Notes: generated by a model not told the origin, from the sequence alone. DNA of 64,000 nucleotides from Candidatus Methanoperedens nitratireducens (GCF_000685155.1 NZ_JMIY01000001.1:306493-370492); one strand, 5' to 3'. Positions 1 through 9,343 are shown, numbered from the stretch's first letter. A program made the numbers and translations.

Positions 1-415
1 CATTTTAACTTCTCCATGACATCCTTATCTTAGCAAATTGTCTAAATTGGATTTTTAGATGTATTCACATTGTCCCAGGAGCTTTGCACCTCTGTATTAC
101 TGCAAAAGCACATCCCGGTAAGATTACCCCAAATGGAAGGGGTAGCTCGTTGGCAATTCATAGCATAGCTTTCTTGTCGCACCGAACTCGATACGAACTC
201 GAGCTGATGAGTTCGTTTAAGTTCGTTTTGAGTTCGTTGTTAATCGTCTTTTTCATTGTTATCTATGAACCACAGTTCATAGCTGACTTTGCGGTGAGCG
301 ATCTACACATTAAACCGCGAAGAACGCAAAGTACGCAAAGAAATAAAATCATACCAACACATAATGTAACGGCCCCTGAATAAATTATAAGTGCATACGG
401 ATATTATATTTGATT
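1..415. other. Intergenic region with dispersed repeats, no gene
   Basis: No convincing coding sequence is present. The stretch holds one copy of a CGAAC/GTTCG repeat element (180-277), whose second copy lies at 37104-37212. It also holds a purine-rich GAACGCAAAG-type repeat at about 313-345, a motif that recurs at 37058-37071. The end contains AT-rich TATA-like sequence (about 384-391 and 401-410) that could start transcription of the nnr gene. The open frame at 84-383 runs through the repeats and looks like chance. Confidence 0.7.
180..277. repeat. Dispersed CGAAC/GTTCG inverted-repeat element, copy 1
   Basis: The 5' part has two CGAACT modules. After a short loop come three AGTTCG modules, so the first part can fold as a hairpin, and about 55 bases of AT-rich tail follow. 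From 183 to 270 the sequence matches 37117-37204 at all but one base. Compared with copy 2 it lacks one 10-base module near its left end. No open frame or transposase is associated. It looks like a REP/BIME-like or miniature mobile element. Confidence 0.85.
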
Positions 416-1882
416 ATGGAAGCAATTACCTCATCACGGATGGCGGCAATTGATGCTAATTGTGAATATCTTGGTATAAAAAGGCTTCAGCTCATGGAAA
501 ATGCCGGGGCTGCTGTCGCCCATGCCATAAAAAAAAGGATAACATCAGGCAGGATCGTGATCATAGCAGGCCGCGGGAATAACGGGGGAGATGCCTTCGT
601 AGCTGCGCGGCACCTGTGTGATTATGATACCACGGTCATACTTATTGGCAGAAAAGAGGGCATTAAAACACAGGAGGCAAGGCATAACTGGAATATACTT
701 GAGAAGACATCAATACCCCTGATCCAGATCACAGATTCAACAATGTTAGATACATCGCTGGTAAAGAACGCAGATATCATCATAGACGGGATCTTTGGAA
801 CAGGTATAAAAGGAAAAATATCTGAACCTGAATCAACTGCAATAGACATTATTAACGAATCAGGCTCCCAGATTGTATCAGTTGATGTACCCTCAGGTTT
901 TGATCCTGATGGAGGAGAGTTTGAGAAATCTGTCAGGGCGGATCTGACCCTGACATTCCATAGGATGAAAGTGGGCCTGCTTGCAGGCGGTGCTGGTAAA
1001 TACACAGGTGAGATCCAGGTCGTTGATATTGGTATTCCCCGAGAAGCAGAGCTCTTTGTCGGGCCAGGGGATATACAGCCGTTCCTGAGGCGGGCCCCCT
1101 CAAGCCATAAAGGCGACGCAGGCAGGGTACTGATCATAGGCGGCGGGGCATACTCAGGCGCGCCTGCGCTGTGCGCCATGGGAGCGCTGCGTGCGGGTGC
1201 GGATATTGTCACGGTGGCTACGCCAGAAAACGTCTCTGGCATAATTGCCTCGTTCTCACCCAATCTTATTGTTCGCCAGCTTTCAGGCGATAGGCTTGTA
1301 GAGAACGATATCCCGCTTATCTCAGATCTGATCAGAAGACATGATGTTGTGGTCATTGGCATGGGTCTTGGAACAGCAGAGGATACTATCCGTGCTGTCA
1401 CAAAGATAGTTCCACTGTGCAGGAAGGCTGTGATAGATGCTGATGCGCTCGGGCCTTTCCTGCGTCCTCTGCTGCATAAGAATATCATCATTACCCCTCA
1501 TGCAGGTGAAATGAAGCGCTTATCCGGCGCTGATGTGCCAGAAGATGAAAAAGAAAAGATTAGTTTTATCAAAAATTTTGCCCGGGATAATAACGTCACA
1601 GTCTTATTAAAAGGCGTTATTGATATTATCTCGGACGGTAGCGAAGTTCGCGCCAGCAGAACAGGAAACGCAGGTATGACCGTGGGCGGGACTGGAGATG
1701 TGCTTGCAGGTTTGACAGGCGCTCTATTTGCAAAGCACGATGCCCTTGAGGCAGCGAGCGCAGCGGCTTTTATTAACGGGGCAGCAGGTGATATGGCTTT
1801 TGAAGAATTCGGATACGGTCTTCTGGCTACGGACGTTATTGATTATATAACGGAGGTAATGTATGAGAGAGATTCTGGCTGA
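416..1882 (+). CDS. nnr: Bifunctional NAD(P)H-hydrate epimerase / ADP-dependent dehydratase
   Basis: This cytosolic metabolite-repair enzyme epimerises hydrated NADH and NADPH (NADHX, NADPHX) and dehydrates them back to the normal cofactors. Residues 1 to about 215 form the YjeF-N epimerase domain, with the NGGDAF motif near residue 58. Residues from about 225 form the ribokinase-like dehydratase domain, which contains a GGGAYSGAP loop and the NAGMTVGGTGD nucleotide-binding motif. The fused length of about 488 aa is normal for the family. The ATG at 416 is preferred; a TTG two codons upstream at 410 is also in frame. The next gene overlaps its 3' end by 20 bases, so the two are probably translated together, with moaC behind. 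Confidence 0.95.
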   Translation: MEAITSSRMAAIDANCEYLGIKRLQLMENAGAAVAHAIKKRITSGRIVIIAGRGNNGGDAFVAARHLCDYDTTVILIGRKEGIKTQEARHNWNILEKTSIPLIQITDSTMLDTSLVKNADIIIDGIFGTGIKGKISEPESTAIDIINESGSQIVSVDVPSGFDPDGGEFEKSVRADLTLTFHRMKVGLLAGGAGKYTGEIQVVDIGIPREAELFVGPGDIQPFLRRAPSSHKGDAGRVLIIGGGAYSGAPALCAMGALRAGADIVTVATPENVSGIIASFSPNLIVRQLSGDRLVENDIPLISDLIRRHDVVVIGMGLGTAEDTIRAVTKIVPLCRKAVIDADALGPFLRPLLHKNIIITPHAGEMKRLSGADVPEDEKEKISFIKNFARDNNVTVLLKGVIDIISDGSEVRASRTGNAGMTVGGTGDVLAGLTGALFAKHDALEAASAAAFINGAAGDMAFEEFGYGLLATDVIDYITEVMYERDSG

Positions 1883-2033
1883 TATAGAACGCAATAGAAT
1901 ACGAATCGTAATTAGATACGATGAAGATGAGATGGTTGTAAGACTAAAACTAAATGAAGCAAGGGAGTTATCAGAGAAACTGAATGAGCTACTCCTGGAT
2001 TTTGAAGAAAGAAAAAAGATAAGGATAGATTGA
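1863..2033 (+). CDS. 56-aa charged protein of unknown function
   Basis: This short gene lies between nnr and moaC and is supported by a clear ribosome binding site, GGAGGT at 1852-1857, five bases before the ATG. It begins inside the end of nnr, overlapping by 20 bases in another frame, and ends just before the moaC start. The protein starts MREILADIERNRIRIVIRY. It has a predicted beta strand, then an acidic and basic helical half with LNEARELSEKLNELL, and a Lys/Arg-rich tail. No cysteines or signal peptide are present. No family is recognised. Position suggests co-expression with nnr and moaC. Confidence 0.75.
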   Translation: MREILADIERNRIRIVIRYDEDEMVVRLKLNEARELSEKLNELLLDFEERKKIRID

Positions 2034-2035
2034 AT

Positions 2036-2494
2036 ATGTTTTCGCATATCCAGGATGACAGGGCAAGGATGGTTGATATCAGCAGTAAGCCCGATTCTGT
2101 AAGACGAGCGGTCGCTATGGGAGAGATACAGTTAAAACCAAGGACCCTGGAGGCTATAAAGAACAGGCAGATTGAGAAAGGTGAGGTACTTGAGACTGCA
2201 CGTATCGCTGCTATTATGGCAGTCAAGCATACATCGTTCGTTATCCCCATGTGCCATACGATACCGATAACAAGTATTGATGTTAGATTTGATGTCGGCA
2301 TTGATATCATCAAAGCAACAGTTGAAGTCAAATCAACAGGACAAACCGGGGTTGAGATGGAAGCGCTTCATGGTGTCAGTGTAGCACTGCTGACAGTCTG
2401 GGATATGGTTAAATCTGCTGAGAAGGATGAGACAGGCAATTATCCGTTCACCAGGATAGATAATATTAGAGTTTTAGAGAAATCTAAACAATAA
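2036..2494 (+). CDS. moaC: Cyclic pyranopterin monophosphate synthase MoaC
   Basis: MoaC works after MoaA, converting 3',8-cyclo-7,8-dihydro-GTP to cyclic pyranopterin monophosphate in molybdopterin synthesis. The protein (152 aa from the ATG at 2036) has the family hallmarks: MVDIS near the N terminus, the conserved CHTIPI segment, GVEMEALHGVSVALLTVWDM, and a C-terminal Lys/Asp-rich stretch followed by ending strands. A TTG two codons earlier is also in frame, but the ATG fits the family. It is the last gene of the nnr run. Its partner moaA is about 59 kb away at 61561, beside the molybdoenzyme clusters. Confidence 0.96.
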   Translation: MFSHIQDDRARMVDISSKPDSVRRAVAMGEIQLKPRTLEAIKNRQIEKGEVLETARIAAIMAVKHTSFVIPMCHTIPITSIDVRFDVGIDIIKATVEVKSTGQTGVEMEALHGVSVALLTVWDMVKSAEKDETGNYPFTRIDNIRVLEKSKQ

Positions 2495-2509
2495 GCCCTG
2501 GAAAATAGG

Positions 2510-2589
2510 AGTAGTGATCAGGTATCTAATTAAAACGATGGGTCGAAGGAGACTGAGGGTACTAAAGGCGTTAGATACCTGATCCTACT
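2510..2589 (+). ncRNA. Candidate structured RNA: 19-bp stem with 41-base loop
   Basis: Bases 2516-2529 are exactly complementary to 2571-2584. The stem continues through 2510-2514 pairing with 2585-2589, with a single bulged T at 2515. The 41-base loop is G/A-rich. The element begins 16 bases after the moaC stop and does not end in a run of T, so a simple terminator is not obvious. It could be the 3' UTR structure of the moaC message, a small RNA or a small inverted-repeat element. The strand is assumed from moaC. Confidence 0.45.
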
Positions 2590-2593
2590 ACAT

Positions 2594-2667
2594 TGATAAT
2601 GATGGTTTTACAAGTATTTAATATTTACGCATATATTATTTGATGTTTATAATTATTATCATTATCA
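2594..2667. terminator. AT-rich inverted repeat between convergent moaC and gatD
   Basis: TGATAATGA (2594-2602) is complementary to TCATTATCA (2659-2667), with AT-rich sequence and T runs between. It sits between two genes that converge, where termination on both strands is expected. The loop is long (56 bases), so the assignment is weak. Confidence 0.3.
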
Positions 2668-2685
2668 CCATAATTATGTTAATTA

Positions 2686-3930
2686 TCATAGGGATATGCT
2701 CTGCATGATCTCACCTGCTATACTGGTGTGCATCAGCTCTCTCACTTTTTCAAGATCGGATGTCTGACCCAGTACCCACATCAGTTTCACAAGAGCTACT
2801 TCAGGCAGCATATCCTCACCTTCGATTGCACCTGCTTTTAATATATCCCTTCCCGTGTCATACACACGGTCGCATACCCTGCCGTTGATGCACTGCGATG
2901 TCATGACAACAGGTATCCCGGCATCTGTGGCATTCCTGATAAGAGGAACCCATTCAGTTGATACATGGCCAAGACCTGTGCCTTCTATCACGATACCTTT
3001 ATATCCTGAGCCTGAATGGAATAATAGGGATTCGCCACTTGCTCCTGCGGCGTATTTTATCAATGCGCACTTTGGTTCAAGCTTATCATGAAGAGCAAGC
3101 TTATTCTCTCCCTGCCTTGCGTATGTAGATATTGTTTTTATCTCGCGGGAGGGATACTCAACGTGTCCAATTGGTCCTGAGTTTATCGACTGGAAGGCGT
3201 CGCGCCTTGAGGTATGCATCTTCCGAACTCTGGTTCCCCTGTGTATATAGCAGAAATCGTCACTTGTTGAGCCGTGCATCACCACGCAAATCTCGGCGAT
3301 ATCGCTTGTTGCAACAGCAGCAGCACAGACCGCGTTCATGGCATTATCGCTGCTGGGCCTGTCCGCGCTTCTCTGGGAACCGACAAGGACGATAGGAACC
3401 GGGGTTTTGATCATGAACGACAGCGCAGCAGCCGTATATGTCATAGTATCAGTGCCGTGTGTGATGATGATACCGTCTGCGCCGTTCTTTATTTCCTCGT
3501 GTACGGCGCGTGCAAGCTCAACCCAGTAGGAGGGGCGCATATTCTCACTCAAGATATTGTAGATCATACGGCAGTTGTAATTTGCTATTCCCTCAAGTTG
3601 GGGTATTGCGCTCAGGATGTCCTCTGCTGAGAACTGTGATGTGACTGCCCCTGTGCGGTAATCTATCCTGCTGGCAATCGTGCCGCCTGTTGAGAGTATG
3701 GAGATACTGGGCAGATCTTTTTGCTTTTTAACGGGTATTAAAACGGGTTTAGGGATTTTTTCTTCTTTCTTCTCAAGCAGAGTTATAGATGCGGATTCAC
3801 GCTTTATCCCGATATTATAGCCATTTTTTAACTTTAAAACGACTTTATCCGTCTGTGAAGGCATCAGGGTTCCTTCATAACTGACACCTTCGCTCTCTAT
3901 TCTGACTTTATCGTATTCTTCGGCTTGCAT
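2686..3930 (-). CDS. gatD: Glu-tRNA(Gln) amidotransferase subunit D
   Basis: GatD is the asparaginase-like subunit of the archaeal GatDE complex. It releases ammonia from glutamine, which GatE uses to turn Glu-tRNA(Gln) into Gln-tRNA(Gln). The protein has 414 aa, the usual length. An N-terminal small barrel of about 70 residues precedes the L-asparaginase fold. That fold shows the catalytic motifs STGGTIASR (about residue 80) and IITHGTDTM (about 157), the nucleophile and second active-site threonines. The partner gatE is not adjacent and must lie outside the window. Confidence 0.95.
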   Translation of the reverse strand: MQAEEYDKVRIESEGVSYEGTLMPSQTDKVVLKLKNGYNIGIKRESASITLLEKKEEKIPKPVLIPVKKQKDLPSISILSTGGTIASRIDYRTGAVTSQFSAEDILSAIPQLEGIANYNCRMIYNILSENMRPSYWVELARAVHEEIKNGADGIIITHGTDTMTYTAAALSFMIKTPVPIVLVGSQRSADRPSSDNAMNAVCAAAVATSDIAEICVVMHGSTSDDFCYIHRGTRVRKMHTSRRDAFQSINSGPIGHVEYPSREIKTISTYARQGENKLALHDKLEPKCALIKYAAGASGESLLFHSGSGYKGIVIEGTGLGHVSTEWVPLIRNATDAGIPVVMTSQCINGRVCDRVYDTGRDILKAGAIEGEDMLPEVALVKLMWVLGQTSDLEKVRELMHTSIAGEIMQSISL

Positions 3931-3999
3931 AACTCGTTATTCATATCTGTTAAAGATAAAAAACTATCTTCCATCCGGGTTTATATATGCCAGGGATAT

Positions 4000-4794
4000 T
4001 TACGAGCTATCAGGAATAATATATTTCAGTGCATCATCGATCAGAAACACTTCTTTAACCTCCAGATCTTGAATGCTCACGTTCTGCCCGATAGGAACAA
4101 TAAACTTTTTTGCCCCAAATTCTTTTGCAGCCATCCCTTTTTCTTTTACAGCGCCCACTTTTCCTATAGTATGATATTCCTCAATAGTTCCTGTAATTAG
4201 TACATCTTTGCTGATGTTACGTCCTTCTATTGCGGCTATGATTGCAATAGTCATTGCTGCACCGCCGCTGCCCCCGCCAATCTCAGATCTCTCACTGCTC
4301 ACAGGGGCATGTATGACGATTAGAATATCCTTTTCTTTAGGGTTGATTTTAGTTATTTTACTGGCAACTTTGACCGCAGTCTGGACAGAGGATTGCAGGG
4401 TCTCATCGAAAAGAACATTGGCCACATCCACAAATAGACTGCCGTTGCCACTTTTAATTATGACCTCTAATGGAATAACTGCGCCCTTGCCCTGTGAATC
4501 TACCCCTATGATAGCATAGTTGCTTTTTGCGGTTTTTTTCAGTTCAAAGAGTTCTTGAACAAATGTCTCTTTCTGCGCTCTCTCCTCGCTCAATTTTGCT
4601 TCAGAGAGATTTAGCTTTGATTCTAAATCTATAAGGCTATTTTTCAAATCCAGTATCTGTTTTTGTTGCTCATCTGAGCGCTCAGTGAATTCTTGTATAA
4701 TCCTATTCTTTTGCTCAAATTTTTCGTAGACTGAAACAAAGCTAAACAAAACCAATATCAAAAGAAGTATTAATAATAATTTTCTTATATTCAT
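4000..4794 (-). CDS. Membrane-anchored Lon-type (S16) protease domain protein without ATPase
   Basis: An N-terminal hydrophobic helix (about residues 5-22) anchors the protein. A coiled coil (about 25-90) follows, and then a Lon proteolytic domain. The serine-lysine dyad is visible as Ser176 in GGGSGGAAMT and Lys217 in VGAVKEKG, 41 residues apart, close to the spacing in Lon. There is no AAA+ module, so ATP-driven unfolding must come from elsewhere or the enzyme cuts exposed peptides. The ATG at 4794 is preferred over the in-frame GTG at 4800, part of a GTGAG ribosome binding sequence. Substrates are unknown. The next gene upstream, a lipoprotein on the same strand, may share its site at the membrane. 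Confidence 0.8.
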   Translation of the reverse strand: MNIRKLLLILLLILVLFSFVSVYEKFEQKNRIIQEFTERSDEQQKQILDLKNSLIDLESKLNLSEAKLSEERAQKETFVQELFELKKTAKSNYAIIGVDSQGKGAVIPLEVIIKSGNGSLFVDVANVLFDETLQSSVQTAVKVASKITKINPKEKDILIVIHAPVSSERSEIGGGSGGAAMTIAIIAAIEGRNISKDVLITGTIEEYHTIGKVGAVKEKGMAAKEFGAKKFIVPIGQNVSIQDLEVKEVFLIDDALKYIIPDSS

Positions 4795-4855
4795 GCTCAC
4801 TTTCTCTCAATAAGGGTGTAAACAGGGAGTTCATTGATAATAATTGAATTATCGA

Positions 4856-6349
4856 TCATGATAGAATATACTTATTAGGACTTCCTTTTATAAAAAACGA
4901 ATTTACTATATTATCAAACATGGGCTTATATGAGTTATAAACTGTGCCAAGAGAATATCCGCTGATAGTGTAACCTTTTCCATCCACTACAAAAATGACC
5001 TGTTTTGCTTTAAAGCCTATAGGAGGATATTCGTATACCCATTCTAACCCATCCCTTCCGTTTATTGTCACATTTTTTTCCTCTGAGATTTTTAATCCAG
5101 GTACGAGTTTTTTAAGATACTCCAGGCGAGTTTCACGATACTCCGCTAAGTTAAGCTTACCCACAGATTCAACAACCACTTGAACGGTATAAATAGAACC
5201 ATCACTAAATTCAAAAGATGAGCCGTATCTATCCTCTGTAGAACTAAAGTCCCAATTTTTAGGGTATGCAATACGGAAGTTTAGTTCATCGTTTTTATAT
5301 AACTTATACCCTTCAGGTAATTTTATATCTGGTTGGATCTGGCGGGGTTTTGCTGGCAGTTTACCATATTCAAGCAGTTCAAGCTCATCTTCAGTGGTTG
5401 TTCCCAGCGCATTTGTTGACATCCGGTATTTTGCAAATCCATTTAATTCTGGAACATACCATCCCTCCCCAACACCTGTTGCCATTGAGTAACTCATTTT
5501 TTTCCGCAGGTAATAACCTGTATAAGTACCGCCAGGAACAGTGATTTTTTCTTTTTTAACTACCTCACCATTAATCTCAGTCTTACCTATCCCGGTAATC
5601 GATCCACTCCAGGTCTCTTTCATTCCGATTTTGAAGGGGAAGTTAGAACCTGGAGGATCCATTTCTATAGTCTTACCTCTCAATAGTGAGCCATCTTCAT
5701 AGTATTCTGTCATTCTTAATGAGAAATCATCTACTGAATAATATGATAGGGCATATGTTCCATTAAGATCACCTTCCCATGTTTCCTTTATCACATAATA
5801 TTCCCTGTCTTCTATAGTATCCTTATGAGTCACTTCCCTGGCCTGTAACCCTGAAGCTTTTCCTTTTGTTTGATTATAAATCCAGAATTCGCCTATCTCC
5901 AATTTAGGTGCCGGAACATAAGAATTGACCGTGATAGTATAATTTGTAGTGTTGATATTGGTTTTGACCTCAAGGGTAAGATTAAAAGTCCCGTCTGATA
6001 AAGCACTATAATTGAAGGGAATAATAACTTTTTGATCTTTAGGTAATATTTTAACTTCCTTGCTATATTGCTGGTCTACAAGCGATATTTCTGGTGGCAC
6101 TGAGAGGCTAACTACAATATCCGTAGCATCAACCTCCGGTGACATAACCCCTACTTCAAGTACATCCTGTTCGCCAATCAGGACTTCAATGCTCTCAGGC
6201 ATAAAAATTGTCAGATTATACGTTTGAGAGCCAATGCAACCGGATGATAGAATCACTAAAAAAAAGATAATTAGTATGCTCATACCAGGGCATAATTTTC
6301 TGGTTCCAGGCTGCTCTAAAATCCTATCTGATCTTGTATATCCATTCAT
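4856..6349 (-). CDS. Secreted lipoprotein with C-terminal PsbP-like domain
   Basis: The protein has 497 aa. A hydrophobic signal segment (about residues 23-37) ends in the lipobox LSSGC, so it is probably lipid-anchored on the outer face of the membrane. Residues about 45-145 look like an Ig-like beta domain with several N-glycosylation sequons. A beta-rich middle region follows. The C-terminal 150 residues (LNFRIAYPKNWDFSS onward) resemble PsbP/DUF1795-type domains of surface lipoproteins. The start could also be at internal Met23, which would give a conventional short n-region. Function is unknown. It lies just upstream of the membrane-anchored Lon-type protease, suggesting an envelope pair. 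Confidence 0.7.
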   Translation of the reverse strand: MNGYTRSDRILEQPGTRKLCPGMSILIIFFLVILSSGCIGSQTYNLTIFMPESIEVLIGEQDVLEVGVMSPEVDATDIVVSLSVPPEISLVDQQYSKEVKILPKDQKVIIPFNYSALSDGTFNLTLEVKTNINTTNYTITVNSYVPAPKLEIGEFWIYNQTKGKASGLQAREVTHKDTIEDREYYVIKETWEGDLNGTYALSYYSVDDFSLRMTEYYEDGSLLRGKTIEMDPPGSNFPFKIGMKETWSGSITGIGKTEINGEVVKKEKITVPGGTYTGYYLRKKMSYSMATGVGEGWYVPELNGFAKYRMSTNALGTTTEDELELLEYGKLPAKPRQIQPDIKLPEGYKLYKNDELNFRIAYPKNWDFSSTEDRYGSSFEFSDGSIYTVQVVVESVGKLNLAEYRETRLEYLKKLVPGLKISEEKNVTINGRDGLEWVYEYPPIGFKAKQVIFVVDGKGYTISGYSLGTVYNSYKPMFDNIVNSFFIKGSPNKYILS

Positions 6350-6450
6350 CTACATCCCAGTCAGATTACTTGGTAGTTATAAAAATAGTTTTTGCTATAT
6401 CAAAGTAATAGAGCCCATACTAAAGATATTACATATATTCCCCTGATAAA

Positions 6451-6475
6451 AGCCCTGAAAGCTTTCAGGCTTTTT
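6451..6475 (-). terminator. Perfect hairpin terminator after the lhr helicase gene
   Basis: CCTGAAAGCTTTCAGG (6454-6469) is a 16-base perfect palindrome flanked by AAAAGC and GCTTTTT. Read on the minus strand it begins about 5 bases after the lhr stop and is followed by GGGCTTTT. This is a strong intrinsic-type hairpin with T tracts on both strands. Confidence 0.65.
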
Positions 6476-6479
6476 GCAT

Positions 6480-9302
6480 TCACCCATCCCAGAACCTCTT
6501 CGTCTTAGCATAATTTCTCTCAGCGATCAGGATATCCCTGTAAAACTCCTCCTCGTCCTCCCTCATCTTCCTGATAACCCGTGAAGCAGTCTCAGGCCCT
6601 ATGCCTCTTGATGCAAGCGCAATCGCCGCGGTCTTTCCCTGCGAGAGCACAAGGTTCGCATTCCTGTAAACCCGCATCGTCCTTTTCTTCTCTTCTTCTG
6701 TCTTTTCTTTCTCAGGCTTTTTTACTATCTTGATCTCCTCTTCCTCCCAGGGTTTTAGCGCGGCTATCAGCCTGCTGCTGCATAATGGGCATTCAGGGGT
6801 CTCTGGCACGCTCTTTACCATCTTACTGGATTTCCATTTCTTGCAGTTCACGCAGAACAGGATAACACGGTCTTCCATTATCCTGTTCTTCAGCGCCATT
6901 ATTATAGAGCTGTCAGCCCTCTCAGGCGCCATCAGCTCCCTGCCGCCCAGGAAACCCGCCTCGCCTATCGGACTTGGTGGCTGGATCACAAGCTTTATAC
7001 TGCCGCTGTGGATTTTGCCCAGTACTGTTTTTGCGCCCTCTATATCAAGCTTGTTATGGAATATCTCGCGCACTGCCTCATCATACATGGGCGTATGCTC
7101 AAACACATCAAGCAACTTCCTCATACTTATGCGGTCATAATCAATATCCCTGCTCAGAGCGCCGAATTTCCTGGCAACATGAACCATCTTCCATTTAAGC
7201 AGTATGGTGTTCTTCAGCATCATCTCTATAATCGGCTCTATGTAATCAGGGCTTGTTTCAAGAAGCAATTCTTTTACCCTATATGCGCCAAACATCTTTG
7301 GGAGCTCAAGTTTAATCCTGTACGGGTCTATCTCCATTGCAACACTTGCGCCGAACCTGGCTGCAAGTAAAGACGTCACCACGCGCCCCAGGGTCTCGTT
7401 CACTTTATGCCCGCCGCAGATGTTGATCACGATTGTTTTCTCATCCTGTTCAATCACCACGATATCATCTGTTGGCACAGTACGATTGGCTTTTACCTGG
7501 TTCCTGATCAACTCCAGTATCCCAGTTGCTGCCTCGCTGTCTGCTGGATAATTCTCTCTATAGTCTTCTATGATTTTTTCAGTGCTATTACCGCTTATGA
7601 TCTTTTCCAAGATGCGCTTTCTTATAACCCCCACTTCCTGTGCCACCTCATACGGCACAGGTATCTCCTCACCAACCCAGTTCGGGATCTCGCCCTGCGG
7701 GTCACTGATTGGCTCCACCTTTATCCTGCTTTTTTCACCTATCATTTCGATTACGCGCCACATCTCACCCTTTGCTATGAACACAGCGCCAGCTTTCGCA
7801 AAATTTACCACGAACGCCTCATCGAGTGCCCCAATCGTCCTCCCGCTCACTATATCAAATATCTCAAAACGTTTTTCATCAGGGATCATGGAGAGGTTCT
7901 CATAGAAATACTGCCAGGTCTTCTTTTTCCTGCTGATCGTATCATTTTCGAATCGTATAAGCCTGTTATCGTTTAATTGTTTGATTACTCCAGATAAAAG
8001 CTCGATCTTGAGATTCCGATAAGGGTATGCCCTTTTTACAATTGAATATGCTCTTTTGAGCTGAATCTCACTTAAATCAAGTGCTAGCCCGCATATCTGG
8101 TTTGCAAGTGTATCTGTGCTGTTCTCATGGATATCGACAGTCTCGATCTCCCCCGCCTTTGCCCTCCGTGTGATCGCAGAGGACTCAGCCGCATCATCAG
8201 CACTGGTTGTAATTATTGTTCCACTTGAGATCTCACCCACCCAGTGTCCTGCCCTTCCTACCCTCTGTATCAGGCGGGTAACCTCCCTGGGTGACATATA
8301 CTGGATTACATGATCCACATCTCCTATATCGATCCCGAGCTCCATTGATGATGTGCAGATCAGTCCTGAAAGTATGCCTCTTTTAAAATTACTTTCAGCC
8401 TCTATGCGTGCCTCTCTTGAGAGACTGCCGTGATGTACTCCGATAGGGATATTGAGCATCCTGAACCTGGAGCCAAGCATCTCTGCTGCTTCCCTTGTAT
8501 TTACGAATATGAGCGTGGATTTATGTTTCCCGGCGATATCTGCTATAACACGGATATGTGAGGCCACATCGGGTGTGCACATCAGTTTTTTTGAAGACTG
8601 CATATCCTCTGGCGTCGGTCCCGGGCATACCACATTAAAATCAAGCTGTTTGATAAGAGAGACCTCGATCACGCGGGCAATTCTATTAGTTCCTGCAAGA
8701 AAACGTGCGATCTCCTGTGGCCTTCCAACTGTTGCAGAGAGCCCGATCCTCTGGAACTCACCGCATACCTCAACAAGCCGCTCAAGAGCAATGGACAACT
8801 GCGCCCCGCGCTTTGAAGAGGCAAGCTCATGCACCTCATCAATAATCACGTGTGAAACTGTCCTCAGGTTCTCCCTGAGCCTCTTTCCTGTAAGCATTAC
8901 CTGCAGGGTCTCAGGTGTTGTGACAAGAAAATCAGGTGGTTTTAATGATTGTTTTTGCCGCTCATATGCAGTCGTATCTCCATGCCTGACCGCAACTCTG
9001 ATATCAAGCTCATTCTCCCACCACTCAAGACGTGAGAGCATATCCCTGTTTAAGGCGCGAAGCGGGGTAATATACAGAACGGAGATACCGCGTCTTTCCT
9101 CCTCTTTTTTCTGCATAATGCTATCAAATACCGGAAGCACTGCTGATTCTGTCTTACCTGAGCCAGTCGGTGCAATCAGCAGTACATGCTCTTTGCTCAG
9201 CACAGCCGGGATAGTTTCCACCTGAGGCTGGGTGGGAGCAATAAAACCCTGCTTTACTAATGCACCCTGAAGTCCGGGATTAAGTAAGCTGAACACGCCC
9301 AT
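6480..9302 (-). CDS. lhr: Lhr-type superfamily 2 ATP-dependent helicase
   Basis: This large helicase (940 aa) belongs to the Lhr (large helicase-related) family, 3'-5' DNA translocases linked to repair and replication-fork rescue in archaea. Visible motifs are Walker A APTGSGKTES, the DEVH box in IIDEVHEL, motif III SATVG, and motif VI QRVGRAGH. Beyond the two RecA folds are a winged helix and the Lhr-specific domain. Near the C terminus is a zinc-ribbon pair (FCVNC and ECPLC), then an HhH-like helical end. ATG at 9302 is preferred; a GTG at 9308 is in frame. Start context is weak, with no clear ribosome binding site. Confidence 0.92.
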   Translation of the reverse strand: MGVFSLLNPGLQGALVKQGFIAPTQPQVETIPAVLSKEHVLLIAPTGSGKTESAVLPVFDSIMQKKEEERRGISVLYITPLRALNRDMLSRLEWWENELDIRVAVRHGDTTAYERQKQSLKPPDFLVTTPETLQVMLTGKRLRENLRTVSHVIIDEVHELASSKRGAQLSIALERLVEVCGEFQRIGLSATVGRPQEIARFLAGTNRIARVIEVSLIKQLDFNVVCPGPTPEDMQSSKKLMCTPDVASHIRVIADIAGKHKSTLIFVNTREAAEMLGSRFRMLNIPIGVHHGSLSREARIEAESNFKRGILSGLICTSSMELGIDIGDVDHVIQYMSPREVTRLIQRVGRAGHWVGEISSGTIITTSADDAAESSAITRRAKAGEIETVDIHENSTDTLANQICGLALDLSEIQLKRAYSIVKRAYPYRNLKIELLSGVIKQLNDNRLIRFENDTISRKKKTWQYFYENLSMIPDEKRFEIFDIVSGRTIGALDEAFVVNFAKAGAVFIAKGEMWRVIEMIGEKSRIKVEPISDPQGEIPNWVGEEIPVPYEVAQEVGVIRKRILEKIISGNSTEKIIEDYRENYPADSEAATGILELIRNQVKANRTVPTDDIVVIEQDEKTIVINICGGHKVNETLGRVVTSLLAARFGASVAMEIDPYRIKLELPKMFGAYRVKELLLETSPDYIEPIIEMMLKNTILLKWKMVHVARKFGALSRDIDYDRISMRKLLDVFEHTPMYDEAVREIFHNKLDIEGAKTVLGKIHSGSIKLVIQPPSPIGEAGFLGGRELMAPERADSSIIMALKNRIMEDRVILFCVNCKKWKSSKMVKSVPETPECPLCSSRLIAALKPWEEEEIKIVKKPEKEKTEEEKKRTMRVYRNANLVLSQGKTAAIALASRGIGPETASRVIRKMREDEEEFYRDILIAERNYAKTKRFWDG

Positions 9303-9343
9303 AAACACTAAAGAAGGTGGTGATGTTATATATATTTGTTCGT

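Noticed and set aside
84-383. Open frame of 99 codons at the left end
   Set aside because: It runs through the dispersed repeat element and GAACGCAAAG-type motif, has no ribosome binding site and no protein-like pattern.
622-1491. Long antisense open frame opposite nnr
   Set aside because: It lies entirely within the well-supported nnr gene and its product has a serine- and proline-rich shadow composition.
2538-2582. Tiny 14-residue Arg-rich open frame in the hairpin loop
   Set aside because: It has no ribosome binding site and is too short to separate from chance; noted only with the hairpin.
8452-9225. Long antisense open frame opposite the lhr helicase gene
   Set aside because: It is the complement of conserved helicase motifs and shows no domain of its own.
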